A stretch of 64,000 bases of DNA from Craterostigma plantagineum (GCA_027422505.1 JAPQWV010001349.1:30434-94433), one strand, 5' to 3'; counted from the stretch's first letter, positions 33,641 through 49,599 are shown. Program-made: numbers and translations. Notes: generated by a model not told the origin, from the sequence alone.

Positions 33641-34702
33641 AGTCATTTTGGTCAGCAGTAGCCTCAGTTAGGAGTCTGACTGCCCAACTTCTTCGACTAC
33701 TTAGAGTAATCAAGTTCTTGAGCTTGAAATTGGAAAAAATGGCAATGTATGTAAGTCATCAATAAATAGAATATGTTCCTGCGCTTTCATGCATTCATTC
33801 GATCATTCATGCATTTGCATGATATCATGTAATTTGATAGCGAAAGACACTTTCATCGTTACTCGAAAGTGGGAATCCTCTTTTGCCGCCACACCATACT
33901 CAAATTGTAGCTTATTTCCTTTCCATGATCGAATGTTTTACCACCTACAACAAACACACGCACGCATACACACAATGACAAGACGGAAGAAAGGCACTGA
34001 ATTCATGGATAATTTCCCCTCGGCCAGATATTGGTGATTGAAATTGTTATGGGTGAATCTATAAAAAAATACCCAATTGGATAAATTTTTTACACATAGG
34101 TACCAATGAAAGAAAATTTTACAGATAGGTAGCCGATTTAATTTTTACCAGTTTCTTTAGTCATGTCGTACCTTCCTGTGTATATTGCGTACCATAACAC
34201 GTTGATATATGGTACTTAAATGTAGCATACGTCGTACCTACGACATACTTGTGTGTTAGATAGGGCGTACCTAAATATAGCATACGTACTATTTTCTGTT
34301 ATATAGGGTACCCAAATGTGTTGATATAGGGTACCCAAATGTATAGTATGGTGTACTTTCGGGGATCGGGTACCTATGTGCAAAAAAATTATTCTGACTC
34401 AAGATCTATAACGCCACCGTAATACGCTTGTCCATCTTCTTCAGAAAAAGAATTATCACCAAGCGAGACTAAGCTTTCGACATGAGCACAAACGCCGTTG
34501 AATATATCCAAGTCGACGATCGTAAGGCTCCTCTTACGCATCTCCTTTGGTGGTTGATTAGAATTGCCGATAGAGTAGTTAGGGGTATAGCTAGCTTGGT
34601 TGAATATTTATATACCTAATAATTGAATACTTTTATTAAGATTGGGCTTCGAGCCCAACTGAGTAGTTAATATTGATCATGTATAATTACAACACTAAGT
34701 CA
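33641..34702. other. Intergenic, with an inverted-repeat element
   Basis: AT-rich. Apart from the element at 34085-34392 nothing is recognised. The last 60 bp are 3' flank of GGPPS. Confidence 0.4.
34085..34392. mobile_element. Small inverted-repeat element (MITE-like)
   Basis: The left end AATTTTTTACACATAGGTACC and the reversed right end AATTTTTTTGCACATAGGTACC are near identical. The interior holds repeated GTACC/GTACY and AGCATACGT motifs. No target duplication was established. Confidence 0.5.
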
Positions 34703-36181
<1,479 letters not shown>

Positions 36182-36189
36182 ATTACACG

Positions 36190-37255
36190 TAGGGTTGCAA
36201 ATGAACCGAATATTTTGGTTCGGTTCGAGATTCGATTCGAAACTTAAGATTCGAATTCGAAATAAACGAATACGAATACGAATACAAATACTTTTTCTGA
36301 TTCGATTAATTTTGAATACGAATAAGAATATGTCTGTATTCGATTCGAAAAATTAACGAATATTCGATTCGTTTAATGTAATATATATTTAAATAATATA
36401 ATATATTATATATGTACTTGTAAGCCCAAATAAAGTATTATGACACATATAAAATATTAGATCCAAATTATATATTTGAGCACTGTCGAAGTTGATGGCC
36501 CTAGTAAGTCGGAGCTAGATATTTACTTAGAGGAAGGGGTGTTTAGGGGCAAAGATGGGGATACAACTAACTTCGATGCATTGACATGGTGGAAATCTCA
36601 AGAATTGAAATTTAAAGTATTGTCGAAATTGGCTCGTGATGTTTTAGCTATTCTTGTTAGCACAGTGGCATCAGAGGCTACATTTAGTGCTGGGACACGA
36701 GTTTTAGATCCTTACCGTTCTAGGTTATCATCCGATATGGTACAAGTCTGATATGTGGAGCACTGTTCGACAACTTCATGGAATCAATAAACCCATTGTG
36801 ACATATGTAAGTTCATTCTTCTTATTTTTTTATTGTGTTTTCATGATTATGACAGTGAATTACCTTCTTATTGTCTACAGGTGGAAGAAGAACAAGTTGA
36901 TGTAGTATTACAAGCGTGATGATCGAAAGCAAGCTAAGAAAGAAACATTGTGTATTAAGTAGTTCCCTCGTTAGTTTTTCTTCACAAATTGAACGTGGAG
37001 TTGTTTATCAGATTTTGTAATTTTTCGGAACTATTTTGTAATTCTAACAGGTTTGTGGGGGAAAACTGAAATTTTCTTTCGAATATTCGAATATTCGAAT
37101 ATTCGCGAATATATTCGAATATCGTTAACGAATCGAATCGAATCGATTTTTAGTATTCGAATACGAATCGAATCGAATACGAATACTTTAGAAAATTAAC
37201 GAATACAAATTGAATATTATGATATTCGATTCGATTCGGTTCGTTTGCAACCCTA
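36190..37255 (+). mobile_element. hAT transposon with 8-bp target duplication and residual transposase tail
   Basis: Terminal repeats TAGGGTTGCAAA (36190) and TTTGCAACCCTA (ends 37255) are flanked by the identical 8-mer ATTACACG at 36182-36189 and 37256-37263. Both subterminal regions consist of runs of AATCGAATNCGAATA-type repeats. The interior (36476-36751) codes for the hAT C-terminal dimerisation domain: SELDIYLEEGVF, DALTWWKSQELKFKVLSKLA, DVLAILVSTVASEATFSAG and RVLDPYRSRLSSDMV. The rest of the transposase is deleted, so the element is non-autonomous. At 1,066 bp it is an internally deleted derivative. Confidence 0.88.
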
Positions 37256-37263
37256 ATTACACG

Positions 37264-40200
37264 TATATACTATACCTCCTCTAATACTTTGTAATAATAA
37301 GTAAGCCCTGCTTGTCAGTCTCATAATCAACAATGAATTCTTTTATCCTTTTCTTTATAATGATAAATGACTGGTAGTGGTAGGTTCTGATTCTTTCTAT
37401 CAAACGCGTATATATTAATTTAATCTTTGTTTTAAGATAACTAATAAAAAGTTATGGAACTCTTTTCTAGTTGTAACAATCTGTAAAGGATCTATATATA
37501 TTTTTTGTATTACTAAAGCTATACGTGTGTAATTAATCCAAAATCTTGCATCGTGGAGTCCCGCGATTTTGTCCAACACGACACGTCGATATGTCACCTT
37601 GGTCTCTCTCTTTTTTCTATTTATGTATATTCTCTTATTTGGCCTTTACTTGATTCTTTTTGTATTGCACATCTAACTTTCGGGTCGACATGTCATCCAT
37701 TTATTGATATTACATGCATGGACCGCAAGAATTTAACCATAGTCCACATATGCCGAGTCTGATTATTCAGAAGAAATCATTTTAATGTATTATTGAGTGT
37801 GAGTATCGAGCCTAGAAAATGGGTTCGGCTATGCGTTCCTCTATTTGGGCCCAAAAGGTTTCCATGTTAAAGGCAATTGAACTAGTATTTATTATAGTAG
37901 GATAAACGAGAGGAATTATATGGTGAAGCACCTTATAGGAGGACCTGCTGATTTGGCACCGATTCGTGCCAAATCAGCATGCCACTTCAAGATCAAAATG
38001 TGATGTGGCATTAATCAACACATCTTATGTATTATAGATCGACAAATATGATGCTGATGTGGCATGTTCACGTCTTATGTGGCACTTGTTGTGTGGCCTT
38101 TATATACTCCACGTTAACATGCCACATCAGCATCATATTTGTTGATCTATGACACCTAAGATGTGTTGATTAATGCAACGTCACATTTGATGTTGAAGTG
38201 GTATGCTGATTTGACACGAATCGGTGCCAAATCAGCAGGTGTCGGATAAATAATCCATAATATTCCGAAATTATCGGGCAATCAACATTTCCGCTCTCTA
38301 ATTGAATGCGATTGATTAAAGTTAACTGTCATTATTTTGTCGTTTTTCTTTCCGTTGTTAAGTTTGTCTTTGTTTCTCTTCTCCCCACATAATGCAACAC
38401 GTAATTATTTTTTGCAATTAGCTCGGTGACCAATCCTATATGACTCGCGGCATTAAATGAGTAGTATTTAAATCAATCGCTGTTCAAAGAATTTGATTTA
38501 ATTAGGTTTCCTCAAGTGGTTCGTCGCCTTCCACTAAATGAGTCGACATTAATCATTACATGGAATTCTAATTTGTCGTATTACGTTTCACAAACAAAAT
38601 GAAAACTTCAAACTTCAATTATTTACTAGTCGACTAAGTGATTATGCATAGTCGAAGTCGTTGCCATGAAACAAAACAATGTATCAGAAATAAATGCGAC
38701 TTATTATTTTTTTTTTATTTCGAACATGAAACGAAAAAAGTAAGGCCACGTTAAATGAATGGTAAGCGTGTGCAATGATTGCAAGGGACCCTTTTGGTGT
38801 TGCGAAATAATGAAAGATTGGGTGGTTGGACTGTGGAGGATTATATATGAAATGGACAACACAAAAAAAAAAACTAACATAACTACACACATATGAATGT
38901 GTATGTGTGTGTGTTTATTGCGTTATATATAGTAAAGCGAGGAGGAAAATGCTATATAAATCGTTGAAAAGTCTCACTAGAGGTTAATACATTCGAAACA
39001 CACGCACGTTTCAAACAAATCGCCCATGAATCACTGAGAGTAAATGGACTCGGAGATCATAGACAAAGTTACTGTTATAGTCGAATTATCATTTTATTAG
39101 AGGTAACGGCTTTTGTCACATTTATTTGGTCATTTCACTCGTAGTGTAATGTGTTAATCAGCAAGAGTCGTTTTCTTCATTATATGGATTGGTCCACCTT
39201 GATATTGTTCAGAAATTAACTAGTCGATGAGACTTTGTGCAGATGATACTCCCCATATAAAAATATGTTTATTTATTCAATGTCATATACATTATCTATA
39301 ATATAATATCCACATGATCATTGTTTACGTCCCGTCAGTAATTAATAACCCATTCTTGGAATAATATATCAATAATCTAAAATAGAACACCCTCCGTCAC
39401 CTTTTGTTATATTTGGTATAAAAATAAAGCCTATGAATATTTAATTGCATCGATTACTTATTGTTGTAGCATTTTATTTGATTGCCACCTTAGAATTGAC
39501 TCTTCATATAGATGTTTAGTTAGATCGCATCAAATTAATGGGCAAATATGGTAGGTAGAACAGCAAGTCGGCTAATAGAACAAATCACATATCATCCATA
39601 TATCGTTACATACTAAGTGCATATTATTGTCTCGTAGTTGTAATGTCTGGTAATAATGAATAAATAGATAACATATTTATTTGCATCGTTGTAGATTTGG
39701 GCTTTGATATAAATAATACAAATATTCTGTCTGTCTAATCGAGAATGGGTTGTAAAGGGCCTTTCAGGCCTTTGAGTGATGGGCCTACACACAAGTTGGC
39801 ATCTTCAATAATACAACTAGCACGTGCGGGCATGACACGTGTTTATCAACCATTGGATGCTTCTTTTATCTTTTTCAATTACATTTTTGTCTTGAGGAGA
39901 AATGATTCGGTAGTACGCATCTCAATGTGGGGACCACCCGCACGAGGGGTTAGGTATCATTGTGGTCTTCATTCATTGGTTGCACGCTGGGCCCACACCA
40001 TTCTATGGTTATCTGTTGGTACTTTGTGAATTTTCTCCAATGCATTAGATAATAATAAAAACATTCCTTATATATATTAATATATATATATATATGTTTT
40101 ACGACAGTGTCCATTCAATGCGAGTTGAAATATTTGACTTGTAGTTTGACTCAAATTAACTCCAACATTGTACAATGAAAAACGCTTCACAAAGTGCCGA

Positions 40201-40667
40201 AAGTATATATGCATGCTTGCTTATAATTTGCAACGAATGTACTCTTTTTCATGGACATTTTTAATAATTATGTCGATGTAATAATAATAGTAACACGAAT
40301 CATTTTCTATCCGGCACGCCTATGGCGCACAAAGACAATTCGATTCCTTTTTTTCCTTCTATTTGACTAAGCACGGAAAAAGAATAGGAAGACACTTATT
40401 TATTTTCCTCCTCATGTCACGTCTTAAATTCTTGAATGGGAATGAGCTTTAAAAACGACAATATCTCAAGTAGCGATACTAATTACATGTAGTTAATTAC
40501 TACTCTCTACCCATCTACCTATCTATCTATCTATGATGAGTGAGTCAAGTTCAGACAAGATGTTTTTCCTTATTTTACGTGGTGATTGAAAAAGAGAGAG
40601 ATACAAACAGATAGACATACACACAACACACAGAGAGACAAACACAGCTTGATCACCAAATCTTCGC
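37264..40667. other. Long intergenic region with a foldback element
   Basis: About 3.4 kb without a gene. It contains the foldback element 37938-38247, several A/T-rich stretches and a (TCTA)n tract at about 40510-40530 in the DWF4 upstream region. An open frame at 39745-40029 lacks any family feature. Confidence 0.45.
37938..38247. mobile_element. Foldback MITE with nested palindrome
   Basis: The left arm (37944-38075) and the reversed right arm (38110-38241) match almost throughout: CCTGCTGATTTGGCACCG, CCACTTCAA, ATTAATCAACACATCTTA, AAATATGATGCTGATGTGGC. Each arm tip contains a second, short palindrome (CTGATTTGGCAC/GTGCCAAATCAG). The spacer is about 35 bp and there is no coding sequence. 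Confidence 0.8.
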
Positions 40668-40675
40668 TATAAAAA
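40668..40675 (+). promoter_or_regulatory. TATA box of DWF4
   Basis: TATAAAAA, 280 bp before the ATG, preceded by a CACA/GAGA-rich stretch. The spacing implies a leader of about 250 nt, common for DWF4-type genes. Confidence 0.55.
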
Positions 40676-40876
40676 GGCAGCTTGTTGTCCGAAAGCTTCC
40701 TCAGAATCCTTTGTATATTTTATTGTGTTTTCTCCCTCTTTCTAAAACTCTTTCCTACTCGTAACGTCGAGGAGGAAAGAGAAGAGAGCTTCGCGAGAAA
40801 GTAAGAGATAGTGTCTCAAAGAAAAAGTACTTGGAACTTCCATTCCAATTCCTCAAAATATAAAAAAAAAAAATAA

Positions 40877-43505
<2,629 letters not shown>

Positions 43506-44280
43506 TCACCTTTCTTCTATTCTATGCAATGATGATGATGGCGAAAGGAATAATAATAGTAATCTTGAAATTTTTGGTTATGCTAAAAAAAGCGTCTTTT
43601 TCGTTTGATTTTTCTTTCTTTATTTTTATCGTAGTAGAAGAATATTGTAAAGATTTGAGAAAATTATGTATATTAGGACCACGTACATATATTTAATATT
43701 TCTTGTCTTCGTCTACTTTCTTTATGTTTGTATAGTAGTGGTAAAGATGGCTATCATTATCAATAAATGAAATGACAAATTGGCTTAGGTTATAAGACGT
43801 CCCAGACTCCCAGTATATTATATGTAGCTTGTTTGTTCTAAAGGCTGGGGTTATGACAAAACATGTAATGAAAAGTCCTCTCAGTTTATACAAGTAAATG
43901 GAGTTTATTCTATCTCAACTTTACATCTGCTGCAGCATATTATTATTGACGATAAGGTAGTAGAATTACAATACAAAGCGGTGCTTATCACTTGGATGGT
44001 AAGGTAAGGTAAGGTAAGGTAAGGTAAGCAAGGTATGGTTATGCACTATGCGCAGTTATTACATACATGTATGTATGTATGTATGAATGTGTGTATATGC
44101 TATCTTGGTACTTGTTGTTGTGCAGTGATAAGAAAATTGACTTGTCGTCGTCGTCTTCACACTGTACTTGCCAATCTATCTGATCAATATATATCTCTGC
44201 TTCTGTGCTGCTCTGCTGCTACCTATTTAATATCGTCTTGACCACCATTTATTACTATTAAGACTTGGACTCGCTCCATC
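43506..44280. other. DWF4 3' flank with microsatellites
   Basis: Contains a (GGTAA)n tract at about 43997-44028 and a (TGTA)n tract at about 44065-44086. No gene recognised. Confidence 0.5.
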
Positions 44281-44785
44281 AAGTTGCAAACGAATCGAAT
44301 CGAGTCGAATACCGCAATATTCTATTCGTATTCGGATAACATTCGAATACGAATACTCGAATATTTTGTCGCATAAAATCGATTCTTAATCGAAATCGAA
44401 TATCGAATATTTGTTTTCAAAGTCATCTTTCATTTTAATTAATAAAACATAACAATATTATATTTAAATATATATTGAATTATAATAAATTATATTTGAA
44501 CATATATTGAATTATAACATATTATTTTTAAATATTTTAGTGAGTTATCATATATTACATGTGAATATATTAATTATCCTATATTTTATGTTATATTATT
44601 CGAATCGAATAATTTGATCAATATTCGAATCGAATATTGTGATTTCATATTCGTATTCGGATATTTCTCTAATAAAAAAGATATTCTTATTCGGATTCGT
44701 ATTCTAAATATTCGAATTCGAATCTTAAGATTTCGAATCGAATCGCAAATCGAATAAAAAAAAGTTCGATTCGTTTGCAACCCTA
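44281..44785. mobile_element. hAT-like non-autonomous element related to 36190-37255
   Basis: It has the same subterminal AATCGAATATTCG-type repeats and the same right terminus TTTGCAACCCTA (ends 44785). The left end reads AAGTTGCAAACGAATCG, differing from TAGGGTTGCAAA in its outermost bases. No exact 8-bp duplication is present (GCTCTCAA right, GCTCCATCAA left). No coding sequence. Confidence 0.65.
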
Positions 44786-46022
44786 GCTCTCAACCATCCT
44801 ATGATCGTATTACCGCCCACTTATGTGTTATTCTTCATTTCATGAGCCCATAATGAATTAGCAATTACAAATCAAGACCTTGATCTTGGGCTTGTTCTCA
44901 TTGGACTGGGTTAAGATTTTACTGGGCTTCTTCATAGGCCATCTTTTCTTTTCTTCTTTTAGCAAATATATAATATATGTTTCTGTCAGGATTTTTCTAG
45001 TGCTCACCAAGTGTCAAAACAAGGTAGAACATGCTATTTGAAGTCTATCAGGAACCTGGAGAAAGAAAAAAAGCATATCTTATTGCACCAATATCATCCA
45101 CGTGACACCCATCTAACGGACATTCCTTCGTATAAAACAACCACTACAATACTACTTCGATGTTCAAAGGGCAAACCCCATACGTATTACCTATATCCCA
45201 ATCTGTGATATATTATTTTGTTTGTTATATTCACAAATATGCAGAAATCTGGAGAAAAGCCTGCGGAGGTAGACAAGATGCTCACAACGCTTGAGAAGAA
45301 GCAAGTCAAGGATGTAGAACCCGAACACATCACCGCGTAAATATATAATACATATTTTTATATCTTTATTTATAGTGTTACATTCAATTCACATCATATG
45401 ATTTTTGATAGACATGTTTCTCTCTCTTTTCTTTTTTTGAAAGGGATAATACAATGGCTTCTTTGGGAGATGCATATGCGACGAGGTCATCAGAAGAAGG
45501 TTTTGGTGGAACCTATGGTAATAACGCTTAACAAAGGACGACGATGATGAGATGGAAAAGGATCATGGTTAGAATCAGAAAAACGCTAATATATAGAGGT
45601 GCTATTGTGAGGCTAAATCATTAGTGATTGATTGTTTTTTATTTTTTTCTCGAATGGGCAGGTAAGGAGAAGCTAGGGAAGAAGGAAGTGGAGGATAAAA
45701 ACAAGGCTTGAGAACACTGTCGCGCTTTCTGTTTCGTATTGCTAATGTCGCGCTTTGTGTTGCAGCGTTTTTATGTGTTGTTTGTTTGCTTCTCCTCTCA
45801 TTTGTTTGTGCCTATGTATGTTGTGCATACATCATGGCTTAAACTAATGAACCCCACGCACCAAATAATAAGGTTATATTAAATTTCCCTTTCCTCTATT
45901 TTTTCATTAAATAGCGTCCGTAGTAAAGTGGCCCATGCTAGATGATAGAGAAATATTGAGAAGTTAAATAAATCACCATTTAATAGGATGTTAAAGAAAA
46001 ATCACACGCAGGGTAGTATACT
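44517..46022 (+). repeat. ~1.5 kb tandem duplication, unit A
   Basis: Unit A (1,506 bp) is repeated directly as 46023-47535. It starts inside the hAT-like element and includes the whole 73-aa gene and its promoter. The junction text shares ACA with both ends, a 3-nt microhomology. Confidence 0.9.
45239..45711 (+). CDS. Small hydrophilic protein of unknown function, copy A
   Basis: Exons 45239-45336, 45444-45517 and 45662-45711 join in phase (2, then 1) across GT-AG introns to give 73 aa: MQKSGEKPAEVDKMLTTLEK, KQVKDVEPEHITADNTMASL, GDAYATRSSEEGFGGTYGKE, KLGKKEVEDKNKA. The product is very rich in K, E and D, with no signal peptide, membrane span or Cys. The upstream sequence has CACGTGACACC (an ABRE/G-box core) at about 45100 and a TATAAAA at about 45133. 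The combination resembles small stress- or seed-type hydrophilic proteins, but I do not recognise the family. All three exons are identical in copy B. Confidence 0.7.
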
Positions 46023-47535
46023 ACATATTATTTTTAAATATTTTAGTGAGTTATCATATATTACATGTGAATATATATTAATTATCCTATATTTTTATGT
46101 TATATTATTCGAATCGAATAATTTGATCAATATTCGAATCGAATATTGTGATTTCATATTCGTATTCGGATATTTCTCTAATAAAAAAGATATTCTTATT
46201 CGGATTCGTATTCTAAATATTCGAATTCGAATCTTAAAATTTCGAATCGAATCGCAAATCGAATAAAAAAAAGTTCGATTCGTTTGCAACCCTAGCTCTC
46301 AACCATCCTATGATCGTATTACCGCCCACTTATGTGTTATTCTTCATTTCATGAGCCCATAATGAATTAGCAATTACAAAATCAAAGACCTTGATCTTGG
46401 GCTTTGTTCTCATTGGACTGGTTAAGATTTTACTGGGCTTCTTCATAGGCCATCTTTTCTTTTCTTCTTTTAGCAAATATATAATATATGTTTCTGTCAG
46501 GATTTTTCTAGTGCTCACCAAGTGTCAAAACAAGGTAGAACATGCTATTTGAAGTCTATCAGGAACCTGGAAAAGAAAAAAAGCATATCTTATTGCACCA
46601 ATATCATCCACGTGACACCCATCTAACGGACATTTCCTTCGTATAAAACAACCACTACAATACTACTTCGATGTTCAAAGGGCAAACCCCATACGTATTA
46701 CCTATATCCCAATCTGTGATATATATTTTGTTTGTTATATTCACAAATATGCAGAAATCTGGAGAAAAGCCTGCGGAGGTAGACAAGATGCTCACAACGC
46801 TTGAGAAGAAGCAAGTCAAGGATGTAGAACCCGAACACATCACCGCGTAAATATATAATACATATTTTTATATCTTTATTTATAGTGTTACATTCAATTC
46901 ACATCATATGATTTTGATAGACATGTTTCTCTCTCTTTTTTCTTTTTTTGAAAGGGATAATACAATGGCTTCTTTGGGAGATGCATATGCGACGAGGTCA
47001 TCAGAAGAAGGTTTTGGTGGAACCTATGGTAATAACGCTTAACAAAGGACGACGATGATGAGATGGAAAAGGATCATGGTTAGAATCAGAAAAACGCTAA
47101 TATATAGAGGTGCTATTTGTGAGGCTAAATCATTAGTTGATTGATTGTTTTTTATTTTTTTCTCGAATGGGCAGGTAAGGAGAAGCTAGGGAAGAAGGAA
47201 GTGGAGGATAAAAACAAGGCTTGAGAACACTGTCGCGCTTTCTGTTTCGTATTGCTAATGTCGCGCTTTGTGTTGCAGCGTTTTTTATGGTGTTGTTTGT
47301 TTGCTTCTCCTCTCATTTGTTTGTGCCTATGTATGTTGTGTATACATCATGGCTTAAACTAATGAACCCCACGCACCAAATAATAAGGTTATATTAAATT
47401 TCCCCTTTCCTCTATTTTTCATTAAATAGCGTCCGTAGTAAAGTGGCCCATGCTAGATGATAGAGAATATTGAGAAGTTAAATAAATCACCATTTAATAG
47501 GATGTTAAAGAAAATCACACGCAGGGTAGTATACT
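46023..47535 (+). repeat. ~1.5 kb tandem duplication, unit B
   Basis: Near-identical to unit A. Differences are mostly single-base gains or losses (for example AAATCAAGACC/AAAATCAAAGACC, GGACTGGGTTAAG/GGACTGGTTAAG), with few substitutions (for example CTTAAGATTTC/CTTAAAATTTC, GTGCATAC/GTGTATAC). Confidence 0.9.
46749..47224 (+). CDS. Small hydrophilic protein of unknown function, copy B
   Basis: Exons 46749-46846, 46955-47028 and 47175-47224, same structure, phases and protein as copy A. The promoter (CACGTGACACC, TATAAAA) is duplicated with it. Introns differ from copy A by a few 1-nt indels. If both copies are real, dosage of this peptide is doubled. Confidence 0.7.
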
Positions 47536-47857
47536 ACAATACAATATTGGCCACGAGTTTTGCAAGAAAATAATACATGAACCAAAAACAGGATGCAATA
47601 AATAAAATGCAATAAATAAAACGCACCAAATAATAAGGTTATATTAAATTTCCCTTCCTCTATTTTTTCATAAATAGCGTCCGTAGTAAAGTGGCCCATG
47701 CTAGATGATAGAGAAATATTGAGAAGTTAAATAAATCACCATTAATAGGATGTTAAAGAAAAATCACACGCAGGGTAGTATACTACAATACAATATTGGC
47801 CACGAGTTTTGCAAGAAAATAATACATGAACCAAAACAGGATGCAATAAATAAAATG
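47371..47857. repeat. Second, ~250 bp tandem duplication at the end of unit B
   Basis: The segment from ACGCACCAAATAATAAGG (47371) to about 47620 recurs from 47621 to about 47857. The first copy spans the end of unit B, so this duplication is nested on the first. Homopolymer-length differences again dominate. Confidence 0.8.
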
Positions 47858-47898
47858 CCCCCCCCCCCCCCCCCCCCACCCCCCACCCCCCCCCCCCC
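47858..47898. repeat. Poly-C tract
   Basis: About 41 bases of almost pure C interrupted by two single A residues, followed by CATATGAG. It ends the tandem-repeat region abruptly. Confidence 0.85.
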
Positions 47899-48232
47899 AT
47901 ATGAGCTGCTCCTCAAAAATAATTCGTTAATTTTCAAGAAGAAAAAAAAAAGTTCTCTCTCTGTCAACGAATCCTATACAGTTCTGAAAGGCAGGTTTGT
48001 TCGTGTTCCTCCTCTTACTGATAAATCTCAAGAAATTATCTCCCCTTAAGCTTCTTCCTATTGGTTGCACGACTTGATATCTATTTCTGTAACTGTGTTT
48101 TATAGATCGAGACCAGTTCAGTTCTTGACAAGTAAATGTATGTTTTTCAGACAGGGTGTAGAAGCAGCTATCCCATTTGTTTTTCGATGTTTCTATAACT
48201 GACTTGACTTTACCCTTTTAGCTGAACTCAAC
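47899..48232. promoter_or_regulatory. CRAL-TRIO gene upstream region
   Basis: Leader and promoter by position. An intron in the leader is likely, since CAGGTTTGTT near 47992 resembles a donor. Nothing more supported. Confidence 0.35.
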
Positions 48233-49339
48233 ATGTTCAGAAGAAAACCTCAGAAAGAGATCGATGATGCCCAAGTTGAGGCAAAGGTTCATCATCATAC
48301 ACATCGCCTAACTTTCAGTTTACATCTGAGATTAATGCCGGAAAAGTGTATTTTACAATTCTTATAACATGAACAGATCGGACAGCTGAGGACTATTCTT
48401 GGACCATTGTCTGGTTGCAGCCTAAAGTACTGCAGTGATTCTTGTCTTAGGAGGTACTTAGTAGCTAGAAACTGGAATATCGATGCAGCCCACAAAATGT
48501 TAGCAGAGACTATTCAATGGAGGCAAGAATTCAAAACCAGAAGAGATACGTTGGGTGAGTAGTGATCAATGTAAGAAAGAAAAGAAAAAGGAAATCCCAT
48601 TGATTTGATGGATAATTACTGATTCTTCTTCTTCTTCTTCCTATCTAAAATCAGCAAGAGGTGGCACGTGAAGCTGAGACTGGGAAAGTCTACAGAGCCA
48701 ACTTTCGTGATCGCCAGGGCAGAACCGTCCTTATAATGAAGGCTGGGATTAAGGCAAGATATCTCATCCTCGAATCAACTTTCTTTCGCTCTGTGTCAAG
48801 AATGAATGACATTCTATTCCAATGCTTTCTTCTTTCTCTTGCTTATGCAGAACACTTCATCGGTTGAGGATAACGTTCGACATCTTGTCTACCTCTTGGA
48901 GAAACTCCATCCTTGCTTTGCCTGAGGGACAAGAGAAGATCTCTTGTCTTATAGACTTTGAAGGCTTCTCCATCAATACGAAGGTTCCAATCAAAAACCG
49001 CCAGGGATATTGTCTACGTCTTGCAGAATCACTATCCTGAGAGGCTTGCGATAATCGTATGTACAATCCTCCAAAGATTTTTCAGGCGTTTGGAAGGTTG
49101 TGAGCTATTTTGTGGACAAGGAATCGTCTCAGAAAATAAAGTTTGTTTATCCGAATAACAGAGAGAGCGTGGAGCTGATGAAGACGTTCTTCGACACTGA
49201 GAATCTTCCGAGCGAATTTGGCGGGAAGGCTACGTTGAAATACGATCACGAAGAATTTTCGAAATCGATGGTTCGAGAGGACGTGGAAACAGCCAAGTTT
49301 TGGGGGTTGGAAGAACGAAGTGATGATCTTGAAAACTGA
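48233..49339 (+). CDS. CRAL-TRIO/Sec14-like lipid-transfer protein, frame-disrupted
   Basis: Exons 48233-48286, 48377-48553, 48655-48753 and 48851-49339. After a basic start (MFRRKPQKEIDDAQ) comes the CRAL-TRIO N region (CLRRYLVARNWNIDAAHKML), then EVAREAETGKVYRANFRDRQ, GRTVLIMKAG, ILALPEGQEKISCLIDFEGF, the PERLAI..MYNPPKIFQAFWK core and SEFGGKA near the end. This family binds phosphoinositides or other lipids in a hydrophobic pocket. Intron 3 begins AAG|GCAAGA, a GC-AG intron. Four 1-nt indels lie in the last exon: an extra A near 48901, an extra A near 49000, a missing base near 49059 and a missing T near 49090. They are homopolymer-type; no nonsense substitution is seen. Confidence 0.85.
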
Positions 49340-49599
49340 GGAAGTGCCCGTAAGGTCACTAATAAGCCCGACAATTTTCTTTGGTATTATTGAACTTGAG
49401 ATGCAGCCCAGTTATACATCCCATCTCAACTTACTGTGATAACATCTAAGCTGCATCCAAAGATTTAATGGTCGTGTTGAAATTATTTCATTTTATTCAA
49501 TTCAAAACCAACGAGGGCTTAATTTTACAACGCTAAAGTTTTACGGACGACACAAATGTATGTACGTACATTGTAAAGAGAGTTTTGGTTGGTCTATGC

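Noticed and set aside
39745..40029. 94-codon + strand frame in the DWF4 upstream region
   Set aside because: No recognisable domain, splice partner or promoter relation; chance frame length in AT-rich DNA.
44281..44785. Calling a target-site duplication for this hAT-like element
   Set aside because: The right flank GCTCTCAA and left flank GCTCCATCAA resemble each other but are not identical 8-mers, so I left it unconfirmed.
47750..48049. Poly-proline + strand frame
   Set aside because: The Pro run is just the poly-C tract translated; no gene context.
48547..48553. Reading exon 2 of the CRAL-TRIO gene as ..TRRDTL with a phase-1 donor
   Set aside because: Codon counting from the exon start gives ..FKTREIRW with a phase-0 donor, which matches the family (EIRW|EEVA) without any shift.
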